This document shows positions 39,801 to 50,126 of a DNA stretch of 64,000 nucleotides, piece after piece. The position numbers were made by a program, and so were the translations under genes. The DNA comes from Hevea brasiliensis (lineage: Eukaryota; Streptophyta; Magnoliopsida; Malpighiales; Euphorbiaceae). Numbering within the stretch: the stretch's first letter is position 1; each line of letters starts with the position of its first letter. Under the pieces are notes generated by a model. The model did no database searches. It saw only the letters and a program-made list of their open reading frames with translations, and was not told the origin of the DNA. The DNA lies in the NCBI RefSeq assembly GCF_030052815.1, contig NC_079501.1:85011849-85075848 (forward strand). Reading direction: 5' to 3'.

Positions 39801-40397
39801 AAATATTTCATCAAATACATAACTCCATGGCTGTCCAAAATGGACATCTCAATAACTCTTCAAACCTAAAAATTTTCTTCACAAAACCAACACCCATAAC
39901 ATGTACACAAAGTTTAACAAAGCCATTTTCAAAAGTGTAAACTTACCTTATGGTTGGAACTTGCCAAACCTTGATTAAACTTCTTAAATTTGGTATCAAG
40001 CTCTTCCTTATAATGTGTAGACAAACTTTCATGAAGGAACCTAAGTGATTGGAGTTGAAATGGAGGGGTGGATCAAGCTTGAGAGCAAACGGCCATGGAG
40101 TTTTCTCCTTTCTTCAATTCGGCAATGTTGAGAGAATTGGAGAAGATGAAGATTTCAGCTGCATTATGGACTTACACCTGCCCCATTATGTGTTTATTTT
40201 ATTCCTTTAGTGGTCCACTTACTCTAATTAATTCATATTAGAAGTTAAACTTTCACTTATTCCACATTAAACCCTTAATTCTCACTATTTACTTTAGGTA
40301 CCACCAAATTAATTTTTTATTTTATTTTCTAAGTGTAATATTATTTATTTTTAATGGACATTTAGGTCAAAAGACAATTCGGGATGTCAAATGACTA
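36842..40397. repeat. LTR 4 of the TGTAACACC-type family, truncated on the right
   Basis: Starts TGTCACACCCTACCCC. From ~38700 it runs parallel to the solo LTR at 2079: GACCTAGCCGGACGGCCTAG, TTTCAGGTCAATTGGACCT and AATGGACATTTAGGTCAAAAG all have counterparts. It stops at 40397, at the point matching ~5402 in LTR 1, so about 430 bp of its tail including the GTTACA end are missing. The next base begins the Tat-element LTR. Confidence 0.75.
37690..37872 (+). repeat. Tandem ~47-bp repeats inside LTR 4
   Basis: Three to four copies of a unit with AATTCGATCAAATAACTGAATAATATCGTTTTGCAAATC (shown with variants: TTTGATC, ATTGAAT). These repeats are not seen in the two related LTRs. Confidence 0.85.
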
Positions 40398-40564
40398 TCA
40401 TGAGAGTCATAGTCACCCTATTTGAGCTGCACATCTATCCAATATTTGTGATTGGCTTTTTGATCAAACACATCTTTTGATTCAGCCACAAGACTAGGCT
40501 TTGACATAGGCCAGTATTCTGGGCTTCGGAGTAGTCTTAAGCTAGGTAGAATGTAGTGCTGATT

Positions 40565-40690
40565 TTGAGAGATCGCCCAAATGATGTAATTGAGATCGCC
40601 CAACTAATGTAATTAGATCTTTTGAGATCGCCCAAATGATGTAATCAGATCTTTTGAGATCGCCCAAATGATGTAATCTGATCTTTTGGA
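40565..40690 (+). repeat. ~33-bp tandem repeats upstream of the antisense ORF promoter
   Basis: Four units of GAGATCGCCCAAATGATGTA-ATCAGATCTTTT. The same array in the right LTR (63320-63480) has an extra partial duplication ending GGAAATGAAATGA. Position ~290 bp upstream of the TATA box suggests a regulatory array (inference). Confidence 0.85.
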
Positions 40691-40972
40691 AATGAAATGA
40701 AATCTTTACTTTGAATGTTTTTGCTTTGTTATTGCATTGGTTATTTTTCCGATCTCTGATAAGTGTAGTCGATCTGATCCCTAGAGGAATCGCCATTCGT
40801 CGAGCCGCAGGTTTAGAAGTTTGTTCAATCCGATGACCTTAGTTGACCGATCTCATTTATTCGATTTTTTACTACGTTTCTGGAACCTTTTTGAGACGTG
40901 TCAAGGAGGTAACTCGGTTTCGCTAACCGATGCGTCACTTGGGACTTCGTGAGCATTTAATGCTCAAACGGG

Positions 40973-40980
40973 TATAAATA
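40973..40980 (+). promoter_or_regulatory. TATA box of the antisense ORF (left LTR)
   Basis: GGGTATAAATAGGGGGAAAGG lies ~160 bp before the ATG at 41138. The box and its context are conserved at 63763-63770 in the other LTR copy. Confidence 0.7.
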
Positions 40981-41137
40981 GGGGGAAAGGTGAGTCATTT
41001 GTTTCCTTATGTCATTTTCAGACCTCCCCCTAGCAATCTCAGCACTTCCTCTCGCTTTCTAAAGTTTCCAGGCACCGATTCATACTTCGGTAAGGGTTTT
41101 GATATTTTTCGGTTAAATTTCCTTTTTTATTGTGAAA

Positions 41138-43001
41138 ATGAGTGGTATCGAGGGTCAGAGAGCTGCGAACCCACCTTCTGTCAATATTTCATGGACTTAG
41201 GAAGAAGGTGACGCGATTAGACTAGGCAGACAATGCAGCACAGCCATCATTCCGATTATCAGTCTGGCTACCAGACTGAAGCGAGGAACGTCTTCGAGAA
41301 GGGAAAACCTACCAGTTGATGAGCTGCCGTTAGTCTTGAGAGAAACAGATCTCCAATCCATAAGTCAAGACTACAATCTGCGGATCGACTCTTTTGAGCT
41401 GATCAGATGCCATGGCGATCTTCAGGTCGATCACTTCTTTGAAGAAGGCGATCTCATCATAGTGTATGAGGAGCAGTTGAAGGCCGGGCTCCGTTTTCCC
41501 TTGGATGGATTTTACAAGGCCGTCCTAAAATTCCACCACGTCTCAGTAGCTCAAGTGCATCCAAACTCCTGGCGGACCTTAGTAACCTTCAGAGGCCTCT
41601 GCCGAGCCAAGAGACTGGAGCCCACGGTGAGGGTCTTTGCCGAGCTACATAGGCTTTCCCGAAGAAAAGATGACAAATTCTAGTTCTTTCAGGCAAAGTC
41701 AAACTGTGGGCTTTTCACCAATCTCCCCTCTTCGCTGAAGAACTGGAAGGATCGGTTTTTCATCCTTAGGAGCAAGGATCAGAACGGCTTTGAGGGGATC
41801 CCACGCAATTGGACTTATTTGGTTCCCCAACTTCCTAAGAAGCTCACTTTAACTAAGGACGAAAATGCCATGGTGAAGGAATTAAAAACTCAGGCGGCCA
41901 CCCATAAATATTCATGCTTAGATGCGGTGATGGCCGAACTGAAATGGTGGATAATGCGGCTGATCTCTGAGGAAGATTATGAGCTTCAGCTTTCTGACCT
42001 TGGTCCTGCTACCGGTACAATCCCGATCTCTAGTCTCTCAATCTTAGTGAACTCACTGACTTCTTCTTTATGCAGATATGGCTGGTGGTGAAGCTTCTAA
42101 AGAGAGCTGCAAGCGAAAGAGGGAGGTCTCCCGAAAGGTACGAGTGATGAAGGAGGCTACTGCCACTACTACTCAAATGCCTCAATGAGACTAGATAGAA
42201 GTACTGATCTCCCCTCCTCGACCTCAGGAGCAGCCAGTCCCAGAAGTAGAGGTCGTCGTCTCTCCACCTCCACAGATTGAATGTCCACCTCCTTCGATCT
42301 CTTCCAATGTAGAAGGGGAGTCTTCTGGCCCTACTATTAGAATGTTCTCCCGAGGAGCTCAACTCCTTATCCAATCACTGGAAAGGAATCGTTCCACCCG
42401 AGGGAACCCCGGTCTAGCCAAGGTCATGGGTGCTTCCTTCTGTTTCCAAGAAGATCGAAACCGATTGGCTGAGGAGAGTATTGATGATATTTTGACTCAA
42501 ATAATGAGTTTGGGCTTGGAGGCTATTGTAAACCAACATGTGATCAGAGAAAAAGCCCACGCCATAAGGAAGGAGATTCTTAAGGCGGTCCAGGATGCAT
42601 CAGCTTCAAAGGCTCAGCTCTCCTCTGCCAATGATTACATCGCCAAACTGGAAAATCGAGTGAAGCATTGCGAAGATAGGATAGCTGAGGTGGAGTGGGA
42701 ACTCAAAGAAGCTCAGGCCTGTTGAATTGCCGATCTCGCTCGTTTTACTGAGGAACTTCGGGCGAAGGAAGAGGAGCTCCAAGCAAAAGAGGATGAGAAC
42801 ACTACAAAAGAGGCTAGGGCATATGTGAATGCCCATAACGGCCTCATGTCCGAATTGAAAAAGCATTATCCTGAGGAGGACTTCTCTTGGATGAATCAGC
42901 TCATCCCAGCGACATAAGAGAAGAGCGATGAGGAGCAGGAGGGTTAGGAGAGAGAGAGGAATGTAACCGAAGAGCAGGGCGGAGAAAACCCCCCTCGCTA
43001 A
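41138..43001 (+). pseudogene. Additional ORF of the Tat element, antisense to gag-pol (gypsy-type transposon protein family)
   Basis: Two exons: 41138-42002 and 42076-43001, with a 73-bp GT-AG intron; joining keeps the frame (SDL|DMAGGE). Exon 1 carries the block FPLDGFYKAVLKFH ... HPNSWRTLV ... FFQAKSNCGLF ... WKDRFFIL, typical of the plant family known as 'putative gypsy type transposon' (PF04195). Exon 2 is a Pro-rich linker, then a coiled coil (~42480-42830) ending YPEEDFSWMNQLIP. In-frame stops: 41198, 41681, 42186, 42192, 42723, 42915, 42945. The second copy in the right LTR has Ser instead of the first stop. Its function is unknown; such extra ORFs are reported in Tat-lineage elements. 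Confidence 0.7.
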
Positions 43002-43627
43002 TTGACTTGTATATATTTTATTTTGAAATGAATTGAAGTCTTTTATATTCAATTTCTTGATGAGATCGGAAAGCACCCAAACCAAATTGTCTGAGCACTT
43101 AACCGATTGAATGCAATTGTACATTAACCTTGAGAGCGACTATTAATCAAAAGATAAGAGATCAGAAAAACATTACACGCGAACATGAGATAGGATGGAG
43201 CCATGACCAAATACCGGATGGAACCTTAGAATATTAGAATTGCAAAGATTTGACACTGACTTGAACTTTTAAGGTCAGAACCATTATTAGACCAGATAAA
43301 AATCTTAACTTTATTTTGAGGAATATCTGGGTAATTCAAGCAAGGAACCCGATCACAACATTAGTCGAATAAAGTTCTGTGATATTTGTACACAGAGAGA
43401 TCAGAGAATTACAGTAAGCAAGATTGGATGCTCCGGAGACCCAATGTTGACTCGAACTCATTTGATGAAGACCAAGAGATCGAAAAGCAATCTAACTTGA
43501 GCGTGAGATTGATTTGTTCCAGGGATGAGCGATCGGTAAGTTTGGAAAAGCTACCTGTGATTGGGACATCGGTCAAAAACGGATAATAAAGTTTCAATTT
43601 AAAAAGGTCCTTGTGTTCGAAGGTTGG

Positions 43628-43731
43628 CCAAAATATGGTGTCCACAGCTGCCCCTCTTTACATAATTTCTATTAAAGAGAATGAAATTCTCTTGTATAGG
43701 AATTATGTAAAGATTCAGAACCATATTTTGG
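43628..43731. other. Long hairpin across the LTR/PPT boundary
   Basis: The inner stem pairs 43656-43682 with 43686-43712 (27-nt arms, about 24 of 27 paired, 3-nt loop). The outer stem pairs CCAAAATATGGT (43628-43639) with ACCATATTTTGG (43720-43731). The LTR end and PPT lie in the bulge of the left arm. Confidence 0.85.
43647..43660 (-). other. Polypurine tract of the Tat element
   Basis: Minus strand TAAAGAGGGGCAGC is followed by TGTGGACACC. It lies between the repeat-rich 3' UTR and the LTR, as expected for a PPT. Confidence 0.65.
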
Positions 43732-43739
43732 GCGGCTGG

Positions 43740-44712
43740 GATATTAGAACCAACGATCAACAAGAAATTAAATGATGAAAATTAAAATCAACTTGGGTAT
43801 TAAACCCAGAGGTTAATGGCGGAAAATTAAATGCTAAAAATTAAAATCAACTTGGATCTAAGAACTAGAGGTTAATGACAGGAATTTAAAATACTGAAAA
43901 TTAAAATCAACTTGGATCTAGGAACCAGAGGTTGATGACAGGAATTTGAAATGCTGAAAATTAAAATCAACTTGGATCTAGGAACTAGAGGTTGATGACA
44001 GGAATTTAAAATACTGAAAATTAAAATCAAGGAACCAGAGGTTGATGACAGGAATTTGAAATGCTGAAAATTAAAATCAACTTGGATCTAGGAACTAGAG
44101 GTTGATGACAGGAAATTAAAATGCTGAAAATTAAAAATCAACTTGGATTTAGGAACCAGAGGTTGATGATAGGAAATTGAAATGCTGAAAATTAAAATCA
44201 ACTTGGATCTAGGAACCAGAGATTGATGACAGGAATTTAAAATGCTAAAAATTAAAATCAACTTGGATCTAGGAACCAGAGGTTGATAACAGAAAATTTA
44301 AATGCTGAAAATTAAAATCAACTTAGATCTTGAACCCATAGGTTGATAGCAGGAAAATTAAAATGCTGAAAATTAAAATCAACTTGGATCTAGGAACCAG
44401 AGGTTGATGATAGGAAATTAAAATGCTGAAAATTAAAATCAACTTGGATCTTGAATCCAGAGGTTGATGACAAAATCAACTTGGATCTAGGAACCAGAGG
44501 TTGATAACAGAAAATTAAGATGCTGAAAATTAAAATCAACTTGAATCTAGGAACCAGAGGTTGATGACAGGAAATTTAAATGCTGAAAATTAAAATCAAC
44601 TTGGATCTAGGAACTAGAGGTTGATGACAGGAAATTAAAATGCTGAAAATTAAAATCAACTTGGATCTAGGAACCAGAGGTTGATAACAGGAAATTAAAG
44701 TCAACTAAAGGG
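43740..44712 (-). repeat. 60-bp tandem repeat array in the Tat 3' UTR (~16 units)
   Basis: The unit is AAATTAAAATCAACTTGGAT followed by CTAGGAACCAGAGGTTGATG and ACAGGAAATTAAAATGCTGA. Units differ by single bases and two are shortened (near 44025 and 44475). Arrays of this kind between pol and the 3' LTR are a known feature of Tat-lineage elements. Confidence 0.95.
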
Positions 44713-44859
44713 TTAGGGGTATGAAATGTTGTGTTTGTACCTTTAATGATCACAAAGCAAACCTGACACAAGATGTTCCTCCAATCAAATTGTACTTAAC
44801 AAGGTCCCAAAGATAGATGATTAATGGAGAGGGTCAGAATGAGTCCCAAGGCTTGGCCT

Positions 44860-45558
44860 ACAATTTCCTCCTTTTACTCACTTTTCAGAATGCCCTTTCG
44901 GGTTTTGGCTCCTTACTCATTTTGCAGAAAGCGCCCTTGCGGGTTTTCGCTTTCTTCTACACATTTTGCTAGGAGCGCCCTTTCGGGTTTTCACTCCGAT
45001 ATTTTTTTTTCTTTTTTTTTTAACCAATCGCCTGACCATCATTTGTACCCTGCAAATCTCATAGCAAAGTACATGAGGTTATCAACATTCAATTCCTGAT
45101 CTTATAATAAAGTTTTAACGAATTAATAGCACATAAATAGAGGTATATAAGAAAAATAAATTAGAGTGAAGGAATAATTTTATTATGGCTTAAAAACAAA
45201 GGTACAATTTCAAAGGAAAAGGGTACAAGAATAGATCTCACAAATTCCTTATAGCTAACTTTTGAACTCCCTTAACTGCCATTATTTCGAGTAATCTTCC
45301 AACGAACGTTCGTGCCTGGTGACTTATTACCTCTTCTGGTCTTGGGCTCCCTCCCTTATTTCTCCGTTTTCTGATCCTAGGAGCGCCCTTTCGAGTTTTC
45401 ACCCCTTGAGGATTTTTTTTTTTTGCTCACTTTTTCAGGATGCCATTTCAGGTTTTCACCCCTTACTCATTTTGCAGAAAGTGCCCTTGTGGGTTTTCGC
45501 CCTCTTTCACACATTTCGCTAGGAGCGCCCCTTCAGGTTTTCACTCCTACATTTTTTT
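44860..45558 (-). repeat. GCGCCCTTTCGGGTTTTCACTCC-type repeats in the Tat 3' UTR
   Basis: Two clusters (44865-45000 and 45378-45552) each repeat a ~45-bp motif built on AGCGCCCTTTCGGGTTTTC and ACTCATTTTGCAGAAAG. Between them is unremarkable AT-rich DNA. No coding was seen. Confidence 0.85.
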
Positions 45559-45631
45559 TAGGCATAATATCTTTTGACAGCATCCACATTCACGGGTCTT
45601 GGGAATTCTTCGCCGTCCATATGAGTTAAGA

Positions 45632-46732
45632 TCAGTGCACCGCCAGAAAATGCCTTTTTAACCACATAGGGTCCCTCGTAAGTTTGTGACCATTTGCCCG
45701 AGGATCATTTTGGTTTGGGAGCATCTTTTTCAAAACTAGATCTCTTGATTGGAATTCGCGCGGGCGAATGCCTTTGTTAAATGCTCTAGTCATTCTTCTT
45801 TGGTATAATTGCCCATGACATGCTACGGCTAGTCTTTTCTCGTCTATTAGATTCAGCTGATCTAACCTCGATTGGATCCATTCTGACTTGTCAATTCCCG
45901 ATTCTTTTAGAATTCTCAGGGAGGGAATTTCCACCTCTATAGGTAAAACAACTTCCATTCCGTAGACTAATGAATATGGAGTTGCCCCAGTTGATGTCCT
46001 TACGGAGGTTCGATAAGCATGAAGGGCGAAGGGAAGCATGTCATGCCAATCTTTATAAGTGACAGTCATCTTCCTGATTATTCTCTTAAGGTTTTTATTA
46101 GCGGCTTCCACTGCTCCGTTCATCTGGGGACGGTATGGTGAAGAATTGAGATGCTGGATTTTGTACTGGTCACACAAATTTCGGATCTTCGGGTCATTCA
46201 AATTCTTAGCATTGTCGGTGATAATTTCGCTAGGAAGGGCATGTCGGCAGATAACATTATTCTTGAAAAATTTGAGGATTGTATTTTGCGTGATATGAGC
46301 ATACGACATCACCTCAACCCATTTGGAAAAGTAGTCAATAGCCACCAAGATGAACCTGTGCTTATTGGATGCTTTGGGATTAATAGGACCGATTACGTCG
46401 ATGCCCCACATTGCAAAAGGCCAAGGTGAGACATGATTAAAAAGCTGATGAGGCGGGACATTTATCGGATCAGCATTAATTTGATATTTATGACACTTCC
46501 AAAAGTACTCAATGCAGTCTTTTTCCAGAGTACTCTAGAAGTATCCCCGTCTCATGATTTGCTTGGCCATTATATGTCCATTGGCATGAGTAGCACAATT
46601 CCCTTCATGGGTTTCAAAAAGGATCCTCCTTGCTTCTTTTGCATCCACGCACCTCAACAATTCGCCATTGGAGCTCCTTTTGTACAAAATTTCACCACTG
46701 GAGAAGTATCCTAGTGCTAATCTCCTGATCAT
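45632..46732 (-). pseudogene. Tat integrase, broken
   Basis: Minus strand, N-terminal zinc-binding half at 46732-46535 (ARRILFETHEGNCATHANGH), ended by a stop where GYFW is expected (TGG to TAG). The core continues in frame and is annotated from MWGIDVIGP at 46411: first Asp in GIDVIGP, second in IITDNAKN, Glu in YRPQMNGAVEAANK. The C-terminal part (SRDLVLKK onward) loses similarity and stops at 45632. The catalytic triad is present, but the ORF is interrupted. Confidence 0.85.
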
Positions 46733-46801
46733 TCTCCTTTCATTTCTGCTTGCCCCGGGAGGGTATTCCCTGGTTTTGATATAGACCTGGATGTCATGAT
46801 A

Positions 46802-48823
46802 CTAAGGTTTACCATCTGTTTCTTCTTCGATCATGAAGCAGTAGGCTGGCTCACTCCTTGTTTTAATTTGTAACACTTGTGTTGTCTGTCCCTCTTCCAT
46901 CTGAGTCACGACAGCTAGAGTGGTTAAGGCATCGGCGAATTGGTTCTTGTCACGGTTGAGGTGAGTGAAGGAAATCTCTTCGAATTTCTTGATCAATTCT
47001 AAGAGATATTTTTGATATGGGATCAGTTTTGGGTCTTTAGTTTTCCATTCCCCTTTGACTTGGTAAATGATCAAGGTCAAATCTCTGTACACCTCTAACT
47101 TCTTGATCTTCATTTTGATGGCAGCCTGTAAACCCATTACACAGGCTTCATACTCTGCAACATTGTTGGTGCAGTCGAACCTTAAGTTGATAGCTATTAG
47201 GAAGTGCTTTCCATCTGGGGATATCAAAACTGCTCCAATCCCATTACCGGACAAATTGACCGCTCCTTCGAAATACATTTCCCATACGTCATTCAGTTCT
47301 TTGTCATTGCTGCTGACTTCATTAACATATTCATCAGGGAATTCGAAATCTAGGGCGTCATAATCCTGGATCGGGTTTTCTGCTAGGAGATCAGCAATCA
47401 CGCTTCCTTTCACTGCCTTTCTGGTCATGTAGACATTGTCATATTGAGAAAGTATGACCTGCCATTTTGCTATCCTCCCTGGCACGAACGGGCTTTCAAA
47501 TACATACTTAATTGGGTCCATTCTGGAGATGAGCCACATTTTATGATTCAACATGTAGTGCTTGAGTCGATTTGCCGTCCATGCTAATCCACAACAAGTT
47601 TTCTCTAGGAATGAGTATCTCGACTCACATTTGTTGAATTTTTTGCTTAAATAGTAAATGACTCTTTCTTTTCTCCCTGTGTCATCATGCTGTCCGAGCA
47701 CACATCCCATCGAACTTTGCTGAACTGTTATATACAGAATCAACAGCCTTCCTATCACTGGAAGAACCAATATTGCTGGATTAGACAGGTACTGTTTAAT
47801 CTTTTCAAAAGCCTCTTGACAAACTTGATCCCACTGAGCGGTGTTATTCTTCTTGAGTAGTTTAAAAATGGGCTCAGCTTTAGCAGTGAGATTGGAGATG
47901 AACCTCGAGATGTAGTTCAGTTTTTCCAGGAAACTGCGCACCTCCCTTTCTGTCTTTAGGGATGGCATTTCTTGAATGGCTCGAACTTTATCTGGATCCA
48001 CTCCTATTCCCTTCTCGCTTACTATGAATCCCAATAGTTTACCAGACCTGGCTCCAAACACACACTTAGCCGAGTTCAGCTTCAGTTGATACTTCCTAAG
48101 CTTTTCGAACACCTTTCTCAATACCTGTACGTGACTTTTTGCCCATCTGGATTTGATAATCATATCATCCACATATACTTCTACTTCCTTGTGCATCATG
48201 TCGTGGAATAGTGTGACCATGGCGCGTTGGTAGGTAGCTCCGGCATTCTTTAATCTAAAGGGCATCACCCGATAGCAAAATACCCCCCACTGGGTGATAA
48301 AAGCAGTTTTGTCTTTATCCCCCTCATCCATGGGGATTTGGTTATACCCCAATGCCCGGTCGATACATGAACATCTTCCCAGTCCTGTAGCATTGTCTAC
48401 TAGCACATCTATATATGGGAGAGGGAAATCATCCTTCAAGCTTGCCTTATTGAGATCCCTGTAATCAACACATACCCTTACTCTTCCATCCTTTTTCATT
48501 ATCGGGACAACATTAGCTATCCACTGGGGGTATTTAACCACTTCCAGGAATCCAGCATCATACTGCTTTTTGACTTCATCTCTAACTTTGAGCAACGTGT
48601 TGTGGTTCATTCTTCTCAACTTCTGTTTCACTGAAATCGTCCTAGGAATCAGAGGGATCTTATGTGTTACTATTTGAGGATCCAATCCGGGCATGTCATC
48701 ATAACTCCATGAGAATACATCAATGAATTCCTTGAGCAAACTAACCATACTCTCTAATTCTCCGTTATTCACGACCTTAAGTTCCCTCTTCGTTTCCTCA
48801 GTCCCTAGATTTATGGTGTGCAT
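46802..48823 (-). pseudogene. Tat reverse transcriptase - RNase H - second RNase H (673 aa ORF)
   Basis: A long uninterrupted minus-strand ORF. RT spans ~85-290 with RVCVDYRDLNKA (115-126), MPFRLKNAGATYQR (187-200; the usual Gly of MPFG is Arg) and the active site VYVDDMI (216-222). The first RNase H, ~360-480, has lost its first acidic residue (LYITVQQ). The second RNase H, ~515-635, is the archaeal-type domain specific to Tat elements (MYFEGAVN, NNVAEYEACVMGLQ, NQFADALTTLA); its first Asp has become Glu. It ends at a TAG in place of a Trp codon, beyond which the frame continues into integrase. Upstream protease coding is not clearly recognisable. Confidence 0.9.
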
Positions 48824-49256
48824 TTCATCCCCACAAGGTACCAGGGAAGGCTCATCTCTTTCGCCCCATTCTTCTACAGGTTCTTCTTCGGAATCACTTG
48901 AACCAATGGCAGTTATGGGAGTTTCAAAGTTAACACAAGGAACTTCAGAGTCAATTGAATTATTAGGTGTGGATTAGTCAATGGTCCTGAAGAAATGAAA
49001 GTGGAGTATATTAAAAAAAAATGGATTTTAATTGCGAAAGGAAAAGAGAATTGGACACAAAACAAGCTATTAATTCGTTAATACTTCTATCATAAAAAGG
49101 TCCATTTACAGCATTACACTTGTCACCATGGACAGAATGATCAAGTGTTGATAACAAAATGCACTTTACTCAAGATTAAGCATGAGGATATCTTCTGCTT
49201 CCCAATTATCAAGCTCTTGCCCCTTAGCGATTGGTGAAATTAGAGCCTCGGACAGA
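48824..49256 (-). pseudogene. Region between Tat gag end and RT, decayed
   Basis: On the minus strand the interrupted gag frame resumes at 49261 and runs to a stop at 49166 (ELDNWEAEDILMLNLE). 49160 down to 48960 is AT-rich with no clear protease. 48957-48830 still reads as Ser/Glu-rich coding DNA before the RT ORF. Confidence 0.45.
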
Positions 49257-49261
49257 GAGTC

Positions 49262-50111
49262 TAATAAAGAAGCACCAGTGCCTATGCCCTTATTTAGAGG
49301 ACCCATCACCAGGGCCAGAGCTAGAGAGTTGCAAGCATTGGTGTTGGAGCATTGTGAACACAAGGGGGATCAAAATTACCATGTTGGACTTTCTTGCATA
49401 TTGTTGAAATCTAGGTGGATCATTCTCACACAAGTTGGCATGGGAGACTTGACAAGTGGCGCCATATTAGCGTGACTTCGCCACATCAGCATGACTTGGC
49501 ACAAGACCATTCGGCCAAGTGGATTGGAGGAGCTTTTTATGCTTATTTGGATTTTCCATGTGCTGACACTTTTTATTGATCCCCACTACATTAAAAAATG
49601 GCTGCTACCACCTAAAGTGTTGCTGCCACCTTATGGTCCCCACTACATAAAGGTCTGCCACAAAGCAAGTGGTCCCAAATGGTCCCCCCCTATGGAGACG
49701 CCCCATCTAATTGATGAGCCTTGTATTTTTGTCTTTTTAGCCATGTTGGCACACTTTTAGGGTTTTGGCACACTTTTAGTGTTTTAGAGATACTATATAT
49801 AACCCAAGATATTCAGATTGTATTTGGCAGCCTTCATTTTTCTAGTTTTAGTGTGAGCATTAGGGAGAGAACTCCATTACTGGAGCTTGAGTTTCTTCTA
49901 TGTTTCTTCCATGTTTCTTAAAAGAACTTGGATTCTAGCAACATGAACCCCTTGCTAGTCTTATTTTGATGATCAATATGCTTTAGCTTGTTACTATTTG
50001 TGTATTGATACTTGGGTTTTCAATCTGAAATTCTGCCTTATTTGGATGATTAAAGATCTTGGTTCCAATTTTTAGATGTTGTGTTTCTTGGCATCCTAGG
50101 AGTGCTCATCA
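49262..50111 (+). repeat. 5' LTR of element B (850 bp)
   Basis: Collinear with 56414-57282. TATA-like CTATATATAACCC near 49792. Ends GTGCTCATCA. Most visible differences from the 3' LTR are G/A and C/T changes, plus a shorter C run (7 C at ~49685). Confidence 0.95.
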
Positions 50112-50114
50112 TTT

Positions 50115-50126
50115 TGGTATCAGAGC
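50115..50126 (+). other. Primer binding site of element B
   Basis: TGGTATCAGAGC, initiator tRNA-Met type, three bases after the 5' LTR. Confidence 0.9.

Larger units (their letters stand above)
40398..43646 (-). repeat. 3' LTR of the Tat element, truncated
   Basis: The boundary with the internal region is set at 43646: on the minus strand the purine run AAAGAGGGGCAGC is followed by TGTGGACACC. The plus-strand left end at 40398 is not an LTR terminus. It matches an interior position (~63145) of the 5' LTR, so ~2.9 kb are missing. The LTR includes the antisense ORF and its promoter. That the whole stretch is LTR, rather than LTR plus internal DNA, is inferred from the PPT position and the copy at the right end. 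Confidence 0.6.

Noticed and set aside
42606..43124. 172-codon minus-strand ORF
   Set aside because: Shadow of the coiled-coil exon of the plus-strand accessory ORF; its hydrophobic look comes from the complementary strand of Glu/Lys codons.
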